Shown piece by piece: positions 44,304-53,271 of a DNA stretch of 64,000 nt; positions within the stretch are counted from its first letter, which is position 1; each line of letters opens with the position of its first letter. The translations under genes were made by a program, and so were the position numbers. The notes beneath the pieces were generated by a model. It searched no databases. It had not been told where the DNA came from and worked only from the letters and a program-made list of their open reading frames with translations. This stretch comes from Micromonospora sp. MP36 (GTDB lineage: Bacteria; Actinomycetota; Actinomycetes; Mycobacteriales; Micromonosporaceae). Location of the stretch: NCBI RefSeq assembly GCF_008119785.1, contig NZ_VSFA01000030.1:1-64000 (forward strand), in the 5' to 3' direction.

Positions 44304-46835
44304 TCAGGAGGCGCCGTCGGCGCGCAGCGGGAGAACGTTGCCGCGGGCGGTGTCGAGCAGCGAGCCCAGCACCGCCCCGATCTTCTCCGCCGGCATCGGC
44401 TTGAAGAAGTGGTAACCCTGGGCGGCGGTGCAGCCCAGCTCGGCCAGCGCGGTCCGCTGCTCGGCCGTCTCCACGCCCTCGGCCACCACCCGCAGGCCCA
44501 GCTCGTGGGCGAGCCCGACGGTGGTCCGGACGATCGCCGCCGCCTCCGGCGAGTCGGCCATCCGGATCACGAAGGAGCGGTCGACCTTGAGTTCGTCGAC
44601 GGCGATCCGGGTCAGGAAGGTCAGCGACGAGAAGCCGGTGCCGAAGTCGTCGACGGCGAGCTGCACCCCCATGGACCGCAGCATGGCGAGCACCTCGTCG
44701 ATGACCTCCAGCTCGCTCATCACCACCGTCTCGGTGATCTCCAGGACCAGCCGGTGCGGCGGAACCTGGTGCCGGCGCAACGCCTCGCCGATCTCCGCCG
44801 GCAGCCGCGGATCGAGCAGGCTGCGCGCCGACAGGTTGACCGAGATCGGCACGTCCAGGCCCGCCCGGGCCCACTCGGCGGCCACCCCCAGCGCCTTGTC
44901 CAGCACGTACCGCGTGAAGCTGCCAAGCTGCTCGCTGTTCTCCACCGGGCGGATGAAGTCGGCCGGCCCGAGCCAACCCCGCCGCGGATGCCGCCAGCGG
45001 ATCAACGCCTCCACCCCGGTCGGGGCGCCGGTGGCCAGGTCCACCGCCGGCTGCAACGCCAGCACCAGCTGGTCGTCGGCCTCCAAGGCCTCCCGCAGCT
45101 CCGCGAGGAGCGCCAGGTGGTCGGTGCTCGCCGCGTCCCGGGAGCTGTCGTACGCGGCGACGCTGCCGCCGCCCTCCTTCGCCTGGTACATGGCGATGTC
45201 GGCCCGGCGCAGCAGCTCGGTCAGGTCCGCGGTGCCCGCGTCGGCGACCACCACCCCGACCGCCACCTCGACGGACATTCGGACGCCCGCCACCTCCGTC
45301 GGGGTGGCGAGCCGCTCGGCGATCTCCCGGGCCTGGCGCAGCGCGTACGCCAGCGGGGCGGTCCGGTCGTCGACCACCGGCACCTCGGTCAGCAGCAGGG
45401 CGAACTCGTCGCCGCCGAGCCGGCCGAGCAGGTCACCGGGGCGGGCCAGGGCGGCCAGCCGGTTGGCGGTCAGCCGCAGCAGCTGGTCCCCGGCCGCGTG
45501 CCCGAGCGTGTCGTTGACCTCCTTGAACTGGTTGACGTCGAGCAGCAGCAGCGCCACCGGGTGGTCGTGGGCGAGCTGCCGCAGCGTCTGGTCGCCCTTG
45601 GTGAGCAGGGCGGCGCGGTTGAACAGCCCGGTGAGCTGGTCGTGCACCGCCTCGTACGACGACCGGGCGGTGACCAGCCGCAGCTCGCGGTGGGTCGCCG
45701 CGTCGTGCAGGGCGGCGGCCAGGGCGTCGCCGAACGCGGCGACGGCGTCCCGCTCCCGGGCGCTGGGCGGGGCCGACCGGGGAAACAGGACCCGCAGCTG
45801 GCCCACCGCGGCGCTGCCCACGGTCAGCGGCCGGATCAACTCGTGATCGCTCGACTCGGTAGGCGCCGGGGGCGGCACCTCGCGGTCGCGTACCTGGCCG
45901 CCGGTGTCCGCCCGGTAGCGCCGCCACCGGCCGTCGCCCCGGGCCACGTCCACCTCGACCAGCTCGGCGCCGAAGAGGGTGAGCGCCCCGGTCACCGCGG
46001 CGGTCGCCACACCCCGCTCCTCGAGCTGGTTCAGCGCGGCGGTGGCCTCGGCGAACGCCCGCCAGGTGCGCCGTTCCTGGTCAGACCGGAGCCGGTGGCG
46101 GTAGGTCTGCTGGAGCAGCCACAGCGGCGGGGGCAGGAGCAGCAGCCAGCGGGCGTCGATCTCCAGCAGCGCGACCACCACCAGGCCGACGGCCACGTTG
46201 CCGACGAACATGAGCAGCTTGCCCCGGAGCGCCGCGAGCAGCGGCGGCCCGATCGGCACCCCGTGCCGCAGCGCCAGGGTGGCCGCGCCGAGCCAGGCGG
46301 TGGTGAGCAGGTAGGTGACCGAGCCAGCGGTCAGCGCGAGGGCCAGCTCGGGGGTCGGCGCGGCGAGCAGCGGCTGGCCGAGCGCGCTGGCCACCGCCGC
46401 CGCGAGCGCGGTGGCGGCGGTCAGCGAACCGGCGATCCGGACCAGTTCCAGCACCGGCCGGCGGTCGGCGAGCAGGGACATCGCGGTCCAGGCGGCCCCG
46501 GTGCCGAGCAGGGCCGCGGCCGGCAGCCACCCGGCCGGTACGAGATAGAGGCAGACGATGAGGGCCGCCTCGCCCCAGGTGATGCTGACCATCCCGGCTG
46601 CGGTCCGGAAGCGCAGGCGGGCGAGCTGGGCGACGGCGAACGCGGCGACCGCGATGCCGAACCGGGCGGGGGCCGGCAGCGGGTTGCCCGCCGGGAGGGA
46701 CGCGGGCACGGTGAGGCCGAGCACGGCGGCCACCAGGGCGGTCACCGCGACGGCACAGGTCAGCAGAAGCACCCCGGAGGGGGTGCCGCGCAGGCCCCAC
46801 CGCTCCGGAGGGTGACCGTCCCGGCCGGAGGTCAC
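44304..46835 (-). CDS. Membrane-bound GGDEF-EAL protein (cyclic di-GMP turnover)
   Basis: An 843-residue protein with about eight N-terminal membrane spans (first 260 residues), a GAF-like linker, a GGDEF domain with intact motif LGGDEF near residue 473, and an EAL domain with GVEALIRW near residue 608 plus DDFGTGFSSL and EGVETAEQ. Both catalytic motifs look active, so it could synthesise and hydrolyse cyclic di-GMP depending on a membrane signal. The start is uncertain: GTG 46835 is chosen, with other GTG/ATG codons up to 46988. Confidence 0.85.
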   Translation of the reverse strand: MTSGRDGHPPERWGLRGTPSGVLLLTCAVAVTALVAAVLGLTVPASLPAGNPLPAPARFGIAVAAFAVAQLARLRFRTAAGMVSITWGEAALIVCLYLVPAGWLPAAALLGTGAAWTAMSLLADRRPVLELVRIAGSLTAATALAAAVASALGQPLLAAPTPELALALTAGSVTYLLTTAWLGAATLALRHGVPIGPPLLAALRGKLLMFVGNVAVGLVVVALLEIDARWLLLLPPPLWLLQQTYRHRLRSDQERRTWRAFAEATAALNQLEERGVATAAVTGALTLFGAELVEVDVARGDGRWRRYRADTGGQVRDREVPPPAPTESSDHELIRPLTVGSAAVGQLRVLFPRSAPPSARERDAVAAFGDALAAALHDAATHRELRLVTARSSYEAVHDQLTGLFNRAALLTKGDQTLRQLAHDHPVALLLLDVNQFKEVNDTLGHAAGDQLLRLTANRLAALARPGDLLGRLGGDEFALLLTEVPVVDDRTAPLAYALRQAREIAERLATPTEVAGVRMSVEVAVGVVVADAGTADLTELLRRADIAMYQAKEGGGSVAAYDSSRDAASTDHLALLAELREALEADDQLVLALQPAVDLATGAPTGVEALIRWRHPRRGWLGPADFIRPVENSEQLGSFTRYVLDKALGVAAEWARAGLDVPISVNLSARSLLDPRLPAEIGEALRRHQVPPHRLVLEITETVVMSELEVIDEVLAMLRSMGVQLAVDDFGTGFSSLTFLTRIAVDELKVDRSFVIRMADSPEAAAIVRTTVGLAHELGLRVVAEGVETAEQRTALAELGCTAAQGYHFFKPMPAEKIGAVLGSLLDTARGNVLPLRADGAS

Positions 46836-46959
46836 CGGCCCACCCCGTCCACGGGCGGTCCGAGGGCACGGTGGGCGGCCACGGCTGCCATGGACATCGG
46901 CGCCCCCCTTCCGCGCACGGCTGGGGCCTTTCGGTCCCCCCGGCGGAAGGCTAAGCCAA

Positions 46960-46994
46960 AGCCGGTGGTCGCAACAGGGGGCGACCACCGGCTT
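46960..46994 (-). terminator. Hairpin terminator after small membrane protein gene
   Basis: AAGCCGGTGGTCG pairs with CGACCACCGGCTT across a 9-nt loop, just past the 3' end of the leftward gene at 47015 and before the GGDEF-EAL gene. Confidence 0.65.
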
Positions 46995-47014
46995 CGACGT
47001 GATTCACGTGCCGA

Positions 47015-47308
47015 CTACCCGTTCCGGCGCTGCTGAGAGCCGTTGGGAGCATTCGTCGGTGATTCCTGCGAGGCCATCCCGTCTGTCGGATCGGCGACCG
47101 TCGCATCGGTCTGGTCCCGGTCGGCCGGACCGGCCTGCTGCGGGAAGCGGTCGGGCAGTCGACGCAGCCGGGCGTTCATGTTGCGGATCAGCAGGATGGT
47201 GACGATGGCCAGCAGCACGATGAGGAAGAGGCCCATCGGACCGGCCAGGCCACCCGTGCGGGTGTCACCGAAGTTGTTCTCCGCGAGCACCTGGGCGGTG
47301 GTCAACAT
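47015..47308 (-). CDS. Small single-span membrane protein
   Basis: A 97-residue protein with one transmembrane helix at about residues 25-42 (MGLFLIVLLAIVTILLIRNM), followed by a basic stretch (NARLRRLPDRF) and a Gln/Asp-rich cytoplasmic tail. It is closely downstream of mca (48 nt) and probably co-transcribed. Similar short proteins next to mca are frequent in actinobacteria, from memory. Function unknown. Confidence 0.7.
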   Translation of the reverse strand: MLTTAQVLAENNFGDTRTGGLAGPMGLFLIVLLAIVTILLIRNMNARLRRLPDRFPQQAGPADRDQTDATVADPTDGMASQESPTNAPNGSQQRRNG

Positions 47309-47356
47309 GGCGTTCCTCCGATGTGCGGTTGCTGACCAGGGTAGCCCGCGGGGAGA

Positions 47357-48238
47357 TCAGTGGGCATCGCACGTCTCGCGGACCCCGGCGAAGAGGTCGG
47401 ACTCGGGCAGCGGGCTGTCGACCAGGGAGCGGGCGAGCTGGAAGTCCTCGGTCGGCCAGGCACGCCGCTGGAGCTCCATCGGCACGTGGAACCAGAAGCC
47501 GTCGGGATCGATCTGGGTGGCGTGGGCGCGCAGGGCGTCGTCGCGCACCGGGAAGTATTCCGCGCACTCCACCCGGGTGGTGATCCGCGGCCCCTTGTCC
47601 GGGCGATCCTCCCAGCGCTTGAGCCAGTCCTCGTACGGCGACTCGAGCCCGGCGGCGAGCATCGCCTCGTGCAGGGCCATGATCTTGCCGCGGGAGAAGC
47701 CGATGTCGTAGTAGAGCTTCAGCGGCTGCCACGGCTCGCCGAGGTCCGGGTGGCGATCCGGGTCGCCGGCCGCCTCGAACGCGGCGACGGTCACCTTGTG
47801 GGTCATGATGTGGTCGGGGTGCGGGTAGCCGCCCTCCTCGTCGTACGTGGTGACGACGTGCGGACGGAACTGGCGCATCAGCCGCACCAGCGGCGCGGCG
47901 GCCACCTCGACGTCCTGGAGGGCGAAGCAGCCCTCCGGCAGCGGCGGCAGCGGGTCGCCCTCGGGCAGCCCGGAGTCGACGAAGCCCAGCCAGGCCTGCT
48001 CGACGCCGAGAATCGCCCGGGCCGCGTCCATCTCGGCGCGGCGGATCTCGCCGATGTTGGCCCAGACGTCCGGCCGGTCCATCTTGGGGTTGAGCACGCT
48101 GCCGCGCTCGCCGCCGGTGCAGGTCACGACCAGGACATCCACCCCCTCGGCGACGTATTTCGCCATGGTCGCGGCGCCCTTGCTCGACTCATCGTCGGGA
48201 TGGGCGTGCACGGCCATCAGACGCAGTTGCTCTGCCAC
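47357..48238 (-). CDS. mca: Mycothiol S-conjugate amidase
   Basis: A 293-residue LmbE-like zinc amidase: HAHPDDESSKG (His13, Asp16 zinc ligands), YVAEGVDVLVVTCTGGERGS, and YPHPDHIMTHKVTV with the second zinc-site histidine. It cleaves mycothiol conjugates so that the bound toxin leaves as a mercapturic acid, a detoxification route specific to actinobacteria. The GTG start at 48238 matches the family N-terminus; the upstream open frame is shadow. MshB is a close homologue, but the EEGGYPHPDH region and length favour Mca. Confidence 0.88.
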   Translation of the reverse strand: MAEQLRLMAVHAHPDDESSKGAATMAKYVAEGVDVLVVTCTGGERGSVLNPKMDRPDVWANIGEIRRAEMDAARAILGVEQAWLGFVDSGLPEGDPLPPLPEGCFALQDVEVAAAPLVRLMRQFRPHVVTTYDEEGGYPHPDHIMTHKVTVAAFEAAGDPDRHPDLGEPWQPLKLYYDIGFSRGKIMALHEAMLAAGLESPYEDWLKRWEDRPDKGPRITTRVECAEYFPVRDDALRAHATQIDPDGFWFHVPMELQRRAWPTEDFQLARSLVDSPLPESDLFAGVRETCDAH

Positions 48239-48448
48239 CTTCGGTGCTCCTCGTCTGTGCCGACCGGCCGGACCCGTCGGGGTCGACCGGCTGACCTGCC
48301 GGAATCTCCCCCCGTGCCCGCGGAAACCCGTACCGGCCGGTCGGCGGCCCCGCCGACCTGCCATCCTTGGTTGAGTGCCCGGGCTGGGAAGATGGACTCT
48401 GCCATTCTTGCCGATGCCCACGACAACAACGCCAGGAGATACCCGCCG

Positions 48449-48883
48449 GTGAGCGAGACGCACGCCACAATCGCACCGGGTACGCCGGTCTTCCCGCCCG
48501 GCCGCTACGGCCGTCGCCGGGAGCCGGGGCGCCGCCGTCCGCTCCTGCTGGCCCTGTCCGCGGCCGTCCTGCTGGCGGTGCTCGGGCTGGCCGCCACCAA
48601 GCTCTACGCCCAGTACGGCGACCCCGACTACCGGGCCCAGATGATCACGTACACCGGAATCACCGACTCGCGGGTGGTCGTCGACTTCCGGGTCACCGTG
48701 CCCCCGGGCGGCTCGGCGACCTGCGTGCTGCGAGCCCGCGCGCACGACGGCGCCGAGGTGGGTCGCGTCGAGGCCACCGTGGCCGCCCGTCCCGGTGAGC
48801 GACACGTCACCACCCGGCACGAGGTGCCCACCACCGCCCGCCCGTTCATCGGCGAGGTCCTGCGCTGCCGGCCGGCCGGCTGA
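48449..48883 (+). CDS. DUF4307 family membrane-anchored protein
   Basis: A 144-residue protein: an Arg-rich cytoplasmic N-terminus, one transmembrane helix at about residues 31-49 (PLLLALSAAVLLAVLGLAAT) and an extracytoplasmic beta-rich domain ending in RPFIGEVLRCRPAG. This fits the actinobacterial DUF4307 family. GTG 48449 has AGGAGA upstream. Function unknown; it is divergent from mca and is followed by greA. Confidence 0.75.
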   Translation: MSETHATIAPGTPVFPPGRYGRRREPGRRRPLLLALSAAVLLAVLGLAATKLYAQYGDPDYRAQMITYTGITDSRVVVDFRVTVPPGGSATCVLRARAHDGAEVGRVEATVAARPGERHVTTRHEVPTTARPFIGEVLRCRPAG

Positions 48884-49026
48884 GCCGCCCGCTCCCACCT
48901 GCTCGAACCCCTACGGCGGGTCCCGTCACCGGCACCCGTCGTGATCGTCGACACCCGGATCGGTCCGGCACTGGTAACTTGATAGTTCACCTGTCAGCCA
49001 GTCCGCACCAACCGAGGAGAACGCCT

Positions 49027-49527
49027 GTGTCCACCAATGGCAACGAGGCGCCCGCCACCTGGCTGTCCCAGGACGCTTTCGACCGCCTGCAGGCCGAGCT
49101 CGATGAGCTGATCGCCAACCGGCCGGTCATCGCCGCCGAAATCAACGCCCGGCGGGAGGAGGGCGACCTGCGGGAGAACGGGGGCTACCACGCCGCCCGC
49201 GAAGAGCAGGGCAAGGCGGAGGGCCGCATCCTCTATCTGAAGGAGCTGCTCCGCACCGCCAAGGTCGGCGAGGCGCCGACGGCCGACGCCGTGTCGCCCG
49301 GCATGGTCGTGACGATCTACTTCGACGACGACGCCGACGACACCGAGACCTTCCTGCTCGGCTCCCGGGAGATCGCCTCCACGACCGACCTGACCGTCTA
49401 CAGCCCCGAGTCCGCGCTCGGCAAGGCGATCCTGGGCGGTAAGGCGGGCCAGACCTGCACCTACACGGCGCCGAGCGGCGCCGACATCAAGGTGACTGTC
49501 GTCAAGTTCGAGCCGTTCTCCGGCTAA
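49027..49527 (+). CDS. greA: Transcription elongation factor GreA
   Basis: A 166-residue GreA: the N-terminal coiled coil (residues 10-80) with the acidic tip EEGDLRENGGYHAAREEQGK that enters the RNA polymerase secondary channel, and a C-terminal FKBP-like domain (ESALGKAILGGKAGQTCTYT). It rescues backtracked polymerase by stimulating RNA cleavage. GTG 49027 follows GAGGAGA; an earlier in-frame ATG at 48979 is not supported. Confidence 0.94.
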   Translation: MSTNGNEAPATWLSQDAFDRLQAELDELIANRPVIAAEINARREEGDLRENGGYHAAREEQGKAEGRILYLKELLRTAKVGEAPTADAVSPGMVVTIYFDDDADDTETFLLGSREIASTTDLTVYSPESALGKAILGGKAGQTCTYTAPSGADIKVTVVKFEPFSG

Positions 49528-49607
49528 GAGCCAACCGGACCCGCGCCGGACGGCTCGGGTCCGACCCGACCGAGGCTGACAGGCTCCTCGGACCCGAGCC
49601 ACCTTCG

Positions 49608-49637
49608 ACCGCCCCGGCCCACCGGCCGGGGCGGTCG
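49608..49637. terminator. Hairpin between greA and threonine deaminase
   Basis: GACCGCCCCGGCC (49608-49620) pairs with GGCCGGGGCGGTC (49625-49637), loop of four, followed by CGCGTCTTCT. It likely ends both convergent transcripts. Confidence 0.65.
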
Positions 49638-49662
49638 CGTCTTCTCAGCCCCCGGACCGAGA

Positions 49663-50883
49663 TCACGACTCGCCGGCGAACACCACCTGGTAGCCGCTGG
49701 CCCGCAGGGCGCTGATCAGCGTGTCCGAGTGCTCCACGCCGCGGGTCTCCACCGACAGCGCCACCTCCACCTCGCCGAGGCGCAGGTGCGGGTTGGCCCG
49801 CTGGTGTTCCACGTCGACCACGTTGGCCCGGTGCTCGGCGATCTCGTGCAGCAGCGAGGCGAGCTGACCCGGCCGGTCCGTGCAACGGACGGTCACGCGC
49901 AGATAGCGGCCGGCCGCCGCCAGGCCGTGCTCGATCACCCGGAGCATGAGCAGCGGGTCGATGTTGCCGCCGGAGAGCACCGCCACCACCGGTGCCTCCA
50001 CCTGGACCACCCCGGCCAGCAGCGCGGCCACGCCGACCGCGCCGGCCGGCTCCACCACCTGCTTGCCGCGTTCCAGCAGCATCAGCAGGGCCCGGGAGAT
50101 GTCCTCCTCGGAGACCGTGACGACGTCGTCGACCAGCTTGCGGACGTGGGTGAAGGTCAGCTCGCCGGGACGGCCGACGGCGATGCCGTCGGCGATCGTC
50201 GAGAACGACGACAGGCGGACCGGCTCACCGGCCTTGAGCGAGGGCGGGAAGGCGGCGGCGGTGGCCGCCTGGACCCCGATCACCCGTACGTCGGGACGCA
50301 GCGCCTTGGCCACCACCGCGATGCCGGAGATCAGACCGCCACCACCCACCCCAGTGACGATGGTCTTCACGTCCGGGCACTGTTCGAGGATCTCCAGCGC
50401 CACCGTGCCCTGGCCGGCGATGACGTCCGGGTGGTCGAACGGGTGGATGAACACGGCCCCGGTCCGCTCGGCGAAGGTCTGCGCCGCCACCAGCGACTCG
50501 TCCACCGTGTTGCCGACCAACTCGACCGTGGCGCCGTACCCCTTGGTGGCCGCCACCTTGGGCAGCGGCGCGTTCACCGGCATGAAGACGGTGGCGTGGG
50601 TGCCGACCAGGCCGGCGGCGAGCGCCACCCCCTGCGCGTGGTTGCCGGCGCTCGCCGCGACCACGCCGCGTTCCCGCTCCTCCGCCGACAGCCGCGAGAT
50701 CCGCACGTACGCCCCGCGCACCTTGTACGACCCGGCGCGTTGCACGTTCTCGCACTTCAGCCATGCCGGCCCGCCGAGCGCGGCGCTGAGCGGCCGGGAG
50801 GGCTCCAGCGGGGTGGTGCGGGTGACGCCGGCGAGCAGTTCCCGCGCGGCCCGTACGTCGGCGAGACCGACCAGTTCCGTCAT
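49663..50883 (-). CDS. ilvA: Threonine ammonia-lyase with ACT-like domain
   Basis: A 406-residue PLP enzyme. The cofactor lysine lies in RAGSYKVRGAY (about residue 52), the glycine loop in TGVGGGGLISGIAV, and the last 80 residues form an ACT-like regulatory domain (VTVRCTDRPGQLASLLHEIA). It deaminates threonine to 2-oxobutyrate. The short single ACT domain resembles the catabolic/TdcB-like form common in actinobacteria; a biosynthetic role for isoleucine is also possible. Confidence 0.88.
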   Translation of the reverse strand: MTELVGLADVRAARELLAGVTRTTPLEPSRPLSAALGGPAWLKCENVQRAGSYKVRGAYVRISRLSAEERERGVVAASAGNHAQGVALAAGLVGTHATVFMPVNAPLPKVAATKGYGATVELVGNTVDESLVAAQTFAERTGAVFIHPFDHPDVIAGQGTVALEILEQCPDVKTIVTGVGGGGLISGIAVVAKALRPDVRVIGVQAATAAAFPPSLKAGEPVRLSSFSTIADGIAVGRPGELTFTHVRKLVDDVVTVSEEDISRALLMLLERGKQVVEPAGAVGVAALLAGVVQVEAPVVAVLSGGNIDPLLMLRVIEHGLAAAGRYLRVTVRCTDRPGQLASLLHEIAEHRANVVDVEHQRANPHLRLGEVEVALSVETRGVEHSDTLISALRASGYQVVFAGES

Positions 50884-50941
50884 GCCCCGATCGTGCCACC
50901 CGCCCCCGGCGGAACCTGCGGCGACGCCACCGTCGGATCGG

Positions 50942-51799
50942 TCACCCCTGCGGCGGCGGCCCGGTGACCGGCTGCGCCGGATAGGCGTAGCCCTGCGGCG
51001 CGCCGGGCGCCGGCCAGCCGGGGTGGGCGGGCCAGGCCGGCCGGCCGAGGGCGATCCGCTGTTCCTGGGCGGTGGAGATCCGCCGGATCAGCACGATCAG
51101 CGACCCCGCGGCGACCAGGCAGGCGACCAGCGGGATCAGGTGCCACCCCAGCGCCTCCCGGTAGTAGTCGGCGTACCACTTGAACTCGGTGTCGAACATG
51201 GGCTGCTCGGGCAGCCGGCCGTACGCCTGGTCGTCGCGCCGGCTGACCAGGCGCTCCCCGAAGCTGAAGGCCAGCCACGCCACCCACCAGACGAAGACCA
51301 GCCCGGGGGTGAACCGCTTCCAGAGGCTGTCCCGGGCGAGGTTGGCGACCACCCGGGCGGGCACCACGAAGTTGGCGAACGGCACCAGCCAGCCGGCGAT
51401 CGCCCAGCCGGCGCCGAGGTGGGGCAGCGCACCCGGGAAGGCGTCCAGGTTCTTCCGGGCCCGCCAGGTCCAGACGATCACCAGCACGGCGGCGGTCAGG
51501 TAGGCCAGCAGGAACGGCAGCGAGAGCACCACCTCGATCAGCACCGCGCCGAGCAGCACGTCCGGGTCCTGGCTCTCCCTCGCGCGCCCGGCCAGGGCGG
51601 CACCGACCAGCGGAAAGAGCGCCACCACCAGGTAGAGCAGCGCGGTCGCACCGACCGCGATCGAGGCGGCCAGGCCGACGCCCCGCACCGAGTAGGTCGG
51701 CACGCCCGGGGTTACGGCGGGCTGGCCGTGTGGGGTGTGGCAGTTCTGGCACTCGTTGTCGCTGGGAGACGTCTCGTCCCCGCAGGTGTGGCAGCGCAT
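50942..51799 (-). CDS. DUF4328 membrane protein with zinc ribbon
   Basis: A 285-residue protein starting with a zinc ribbon (MRCHTCGDETSPSDNECQNC; Cys3, Cys6, Cys17, Cys20), then about five to six hydrophobic spans with DUF4328 features (LPHLGAGWAIAGWLVPFANF and VPARVVANLARDSL). The tail is Pro/Gly/Tyr-rich. Function unknown; probably an integral membrane protein with a metal-stabilised cytoplasmic head. Confidence 0.82.
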   Translation of the reverse strand: MRCHTCGDETSPSDNECQNCHTPHGQPAVTPGVPTYSVRGVGLAASIAVGATALLYLVVALFPLVGAALAGRARESQDPDVLLGAVLIEVVLSLPFLLAYLTAAVLVIVWTWRARKNLDAFPGALPHLGAGWAIAGWLVPFANFVVPARVVANLARDSLWKRFTPGLVFVWWVAWLAFSFGERLVSRRDDQAYGRLPEQPMFDTEFKWYADYYREALGWHLIPLVACLVAAGSLIVLIRRISTAQEQRIALGRPAWPAHPGWPAPGAPQGYAYPAQPVTGPPPQG

Positions 51800-51842
51800 G
51801 GATGACCGTCCAGGGGTGCGTGGGTGCGCACACGCTAAACGA

Positions 51843-53249
51843 TCAAGCGTGGGCCGGCGACCCCGTGCCGATCCGGGGGTAGTCGGGGGCGTGTCGCTGC
51901 CACGGCGCCTGCATCTCGAACTGGCCGGCGACGCCGAGCAGCAGCAGCTCCGAGCCGGGCGGGCCGATGAACTGCACGGCGACGGGCAGGCCGTCCGGGC
52001 GGCGGCCGACCGGCACCACGATCGCCGGCAGCCCGGCGATGTTCCACGGCGCGGCGTACGGGGCGTACCGGATGTTGGCCTTCATGTTGGCCAGCCAGGA
52101 CCGGCCGGACCAGCCCCCGGCCTCCGGCGGCGGGCCGGCCAGCGCCGGGGTGAGCAGCAGGTCGACCGAGTGGTCGGCGAAGAAGTTCACCGAACGCTCG
52201 CGCCAGGCGATCCGGTCCGCCGCGCGGACGTATCCCCGACGCTGCGCCCATTCGCCGAGCGCGACATGCCGGCGGCTGCGCCGCTGGAGTCCGCTGCGCT
52301 GGAGCCCGGCGGCCTGCGCGTCGGCGGCGGCCGCGGCGAACCAGGTGGCGAGTCCCTTGAGGCCGAGCGAGGTCGGGTAGACCGGCTCGGCGGGGACGGT
52401 GTCGTGCCCGGCGGCGGCCAGCAGCCGGCCGGCGGCGGCCACCGCGTCCCGGTTGGGCGCGTCCGGCGAGACGCCGCGGACCGGCGAGCGCAGCGAGACG
52501 CCCACCCGCAGCCGCTGCGGCGGCACCAGCTTGTCGGGGCGGCGGCCGGCCAGCACCGAGAAGCCGACCACCGCATCGGCGACCGTGCCGGTCAGCACGC
52601 CGTGCTCGGCGAGGCCGAACCAGTCGTCCGCGCCGAGCTGGTAGGGGATCACGCCCCGGCCGGGCTTGAGCCCGACCAGGCCGCAGCACGCGGCCGGGAT
52701 GCGGATCGAGCCGAGGCCGTCGTTGCCGTGCGCCATCGGCACCAGGCCGGCGGCGACCGCGGCGGCGGCGCCGCCGGACGAGCCGCCCGGGGTACGCCGC
52801 AAATCCCACGGGTTCCGGGTCACCGCGGTCTCGTCGTCGGTGACTGCCCAGAGGCCGAGCTCCGGCATCCGGGTCACCCCGAGGATCACCGCGCCCGCGC
52901 CGCGCAACCGCCGGACCACCTCGTGGTCGGCCTCCGCCACCGGGGTACGCACGGCGGCGGAGCCGTTCCAGGTGGGCAGGCCGGCCACCGGGGTGTTCTC
53001 CTTGACCGCGACCGGCACCCCGGCCAGCGGGAGGTTGGCCAGGTCCTCCTGCTCGTCGACCTTCTCCGCCTCGGTGATCGCCTCCCCGCCGCGTACCGTG
53101 CGGAACGCGGCGAGGTCGGCGTCGGCGCGGGCGATGTGGTCGAGGTGGTCGGCCACGACCTGGGTGGCGGAGACGTCACCCCGGCGTACGCCGCGGGCGA
53201 TCTGCTTGGCGGTCGCCCCCACCCAGGTCGTCGGCATGATCTCCGGCAC
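51843..53249 (-). CDS. Amidase (amidase signature family)
   Basis: A 468-residue amidase-signature enzyme with the Ser-Ser-Lys triad: the lysine in GVPVAVKENTPVAGL, the first serine in TPGGSSGGAAAAVAAGLVPM, and the second in GNDGLGSIRIPAACCGLVGL. It hydrolyses small amides or acts like a GatA relative, but no gatB or gatC is adjacent. Three start codons lie close together (ATG 53255, GTG 53249, ATG 53236); GTG 53249 has GGGGAGG at six nucleotides and is preferred. Confidence 0.84.
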   Translation of the reverse strand: MPEIMPTTWVGATAKQIARGVRRGDVSATQVVADHLDHIARADADLAAFRTVRGGEAITEAEKVDEQEDLANLPLAGVPVAVKENTPVAGLPTWNGSAAVRTPVAEADHEVVRRLRGAGAVILGVTRMPELGLWAVTDDETAVTRNPWDLRRTPGGSSGGAAAAVAAGLVPMAHGNDGLGSIRIPAACCGLVGLKPGRGVIPYQLGADDWFGLAEHGVLTGTVADAVVGFSVLAGRRPDKLVPPQRLRVGVSLRSPVRGVSPDAPNRDAVAAAGRLLAAAGHDTVPAEPVYPTSLGLKGLATWFAAAAADAQAAGLQRSGLQRRSRRHVALGEWAQRRGYVRAADRIAWRERSVNFFADHSVDLLLTPALAGPPPEAGGWSGRSWLANMKANIRYAPYAAPWNIAGLPAIVVPVGRRPDGLPVAVQFIGPPGSELLLLGVAGQFEMQAPWQRHAPDYPRIGTGSPAHA

Positions 53250-53271
53250 GGCCATCCTCCCCAGCCAGCGG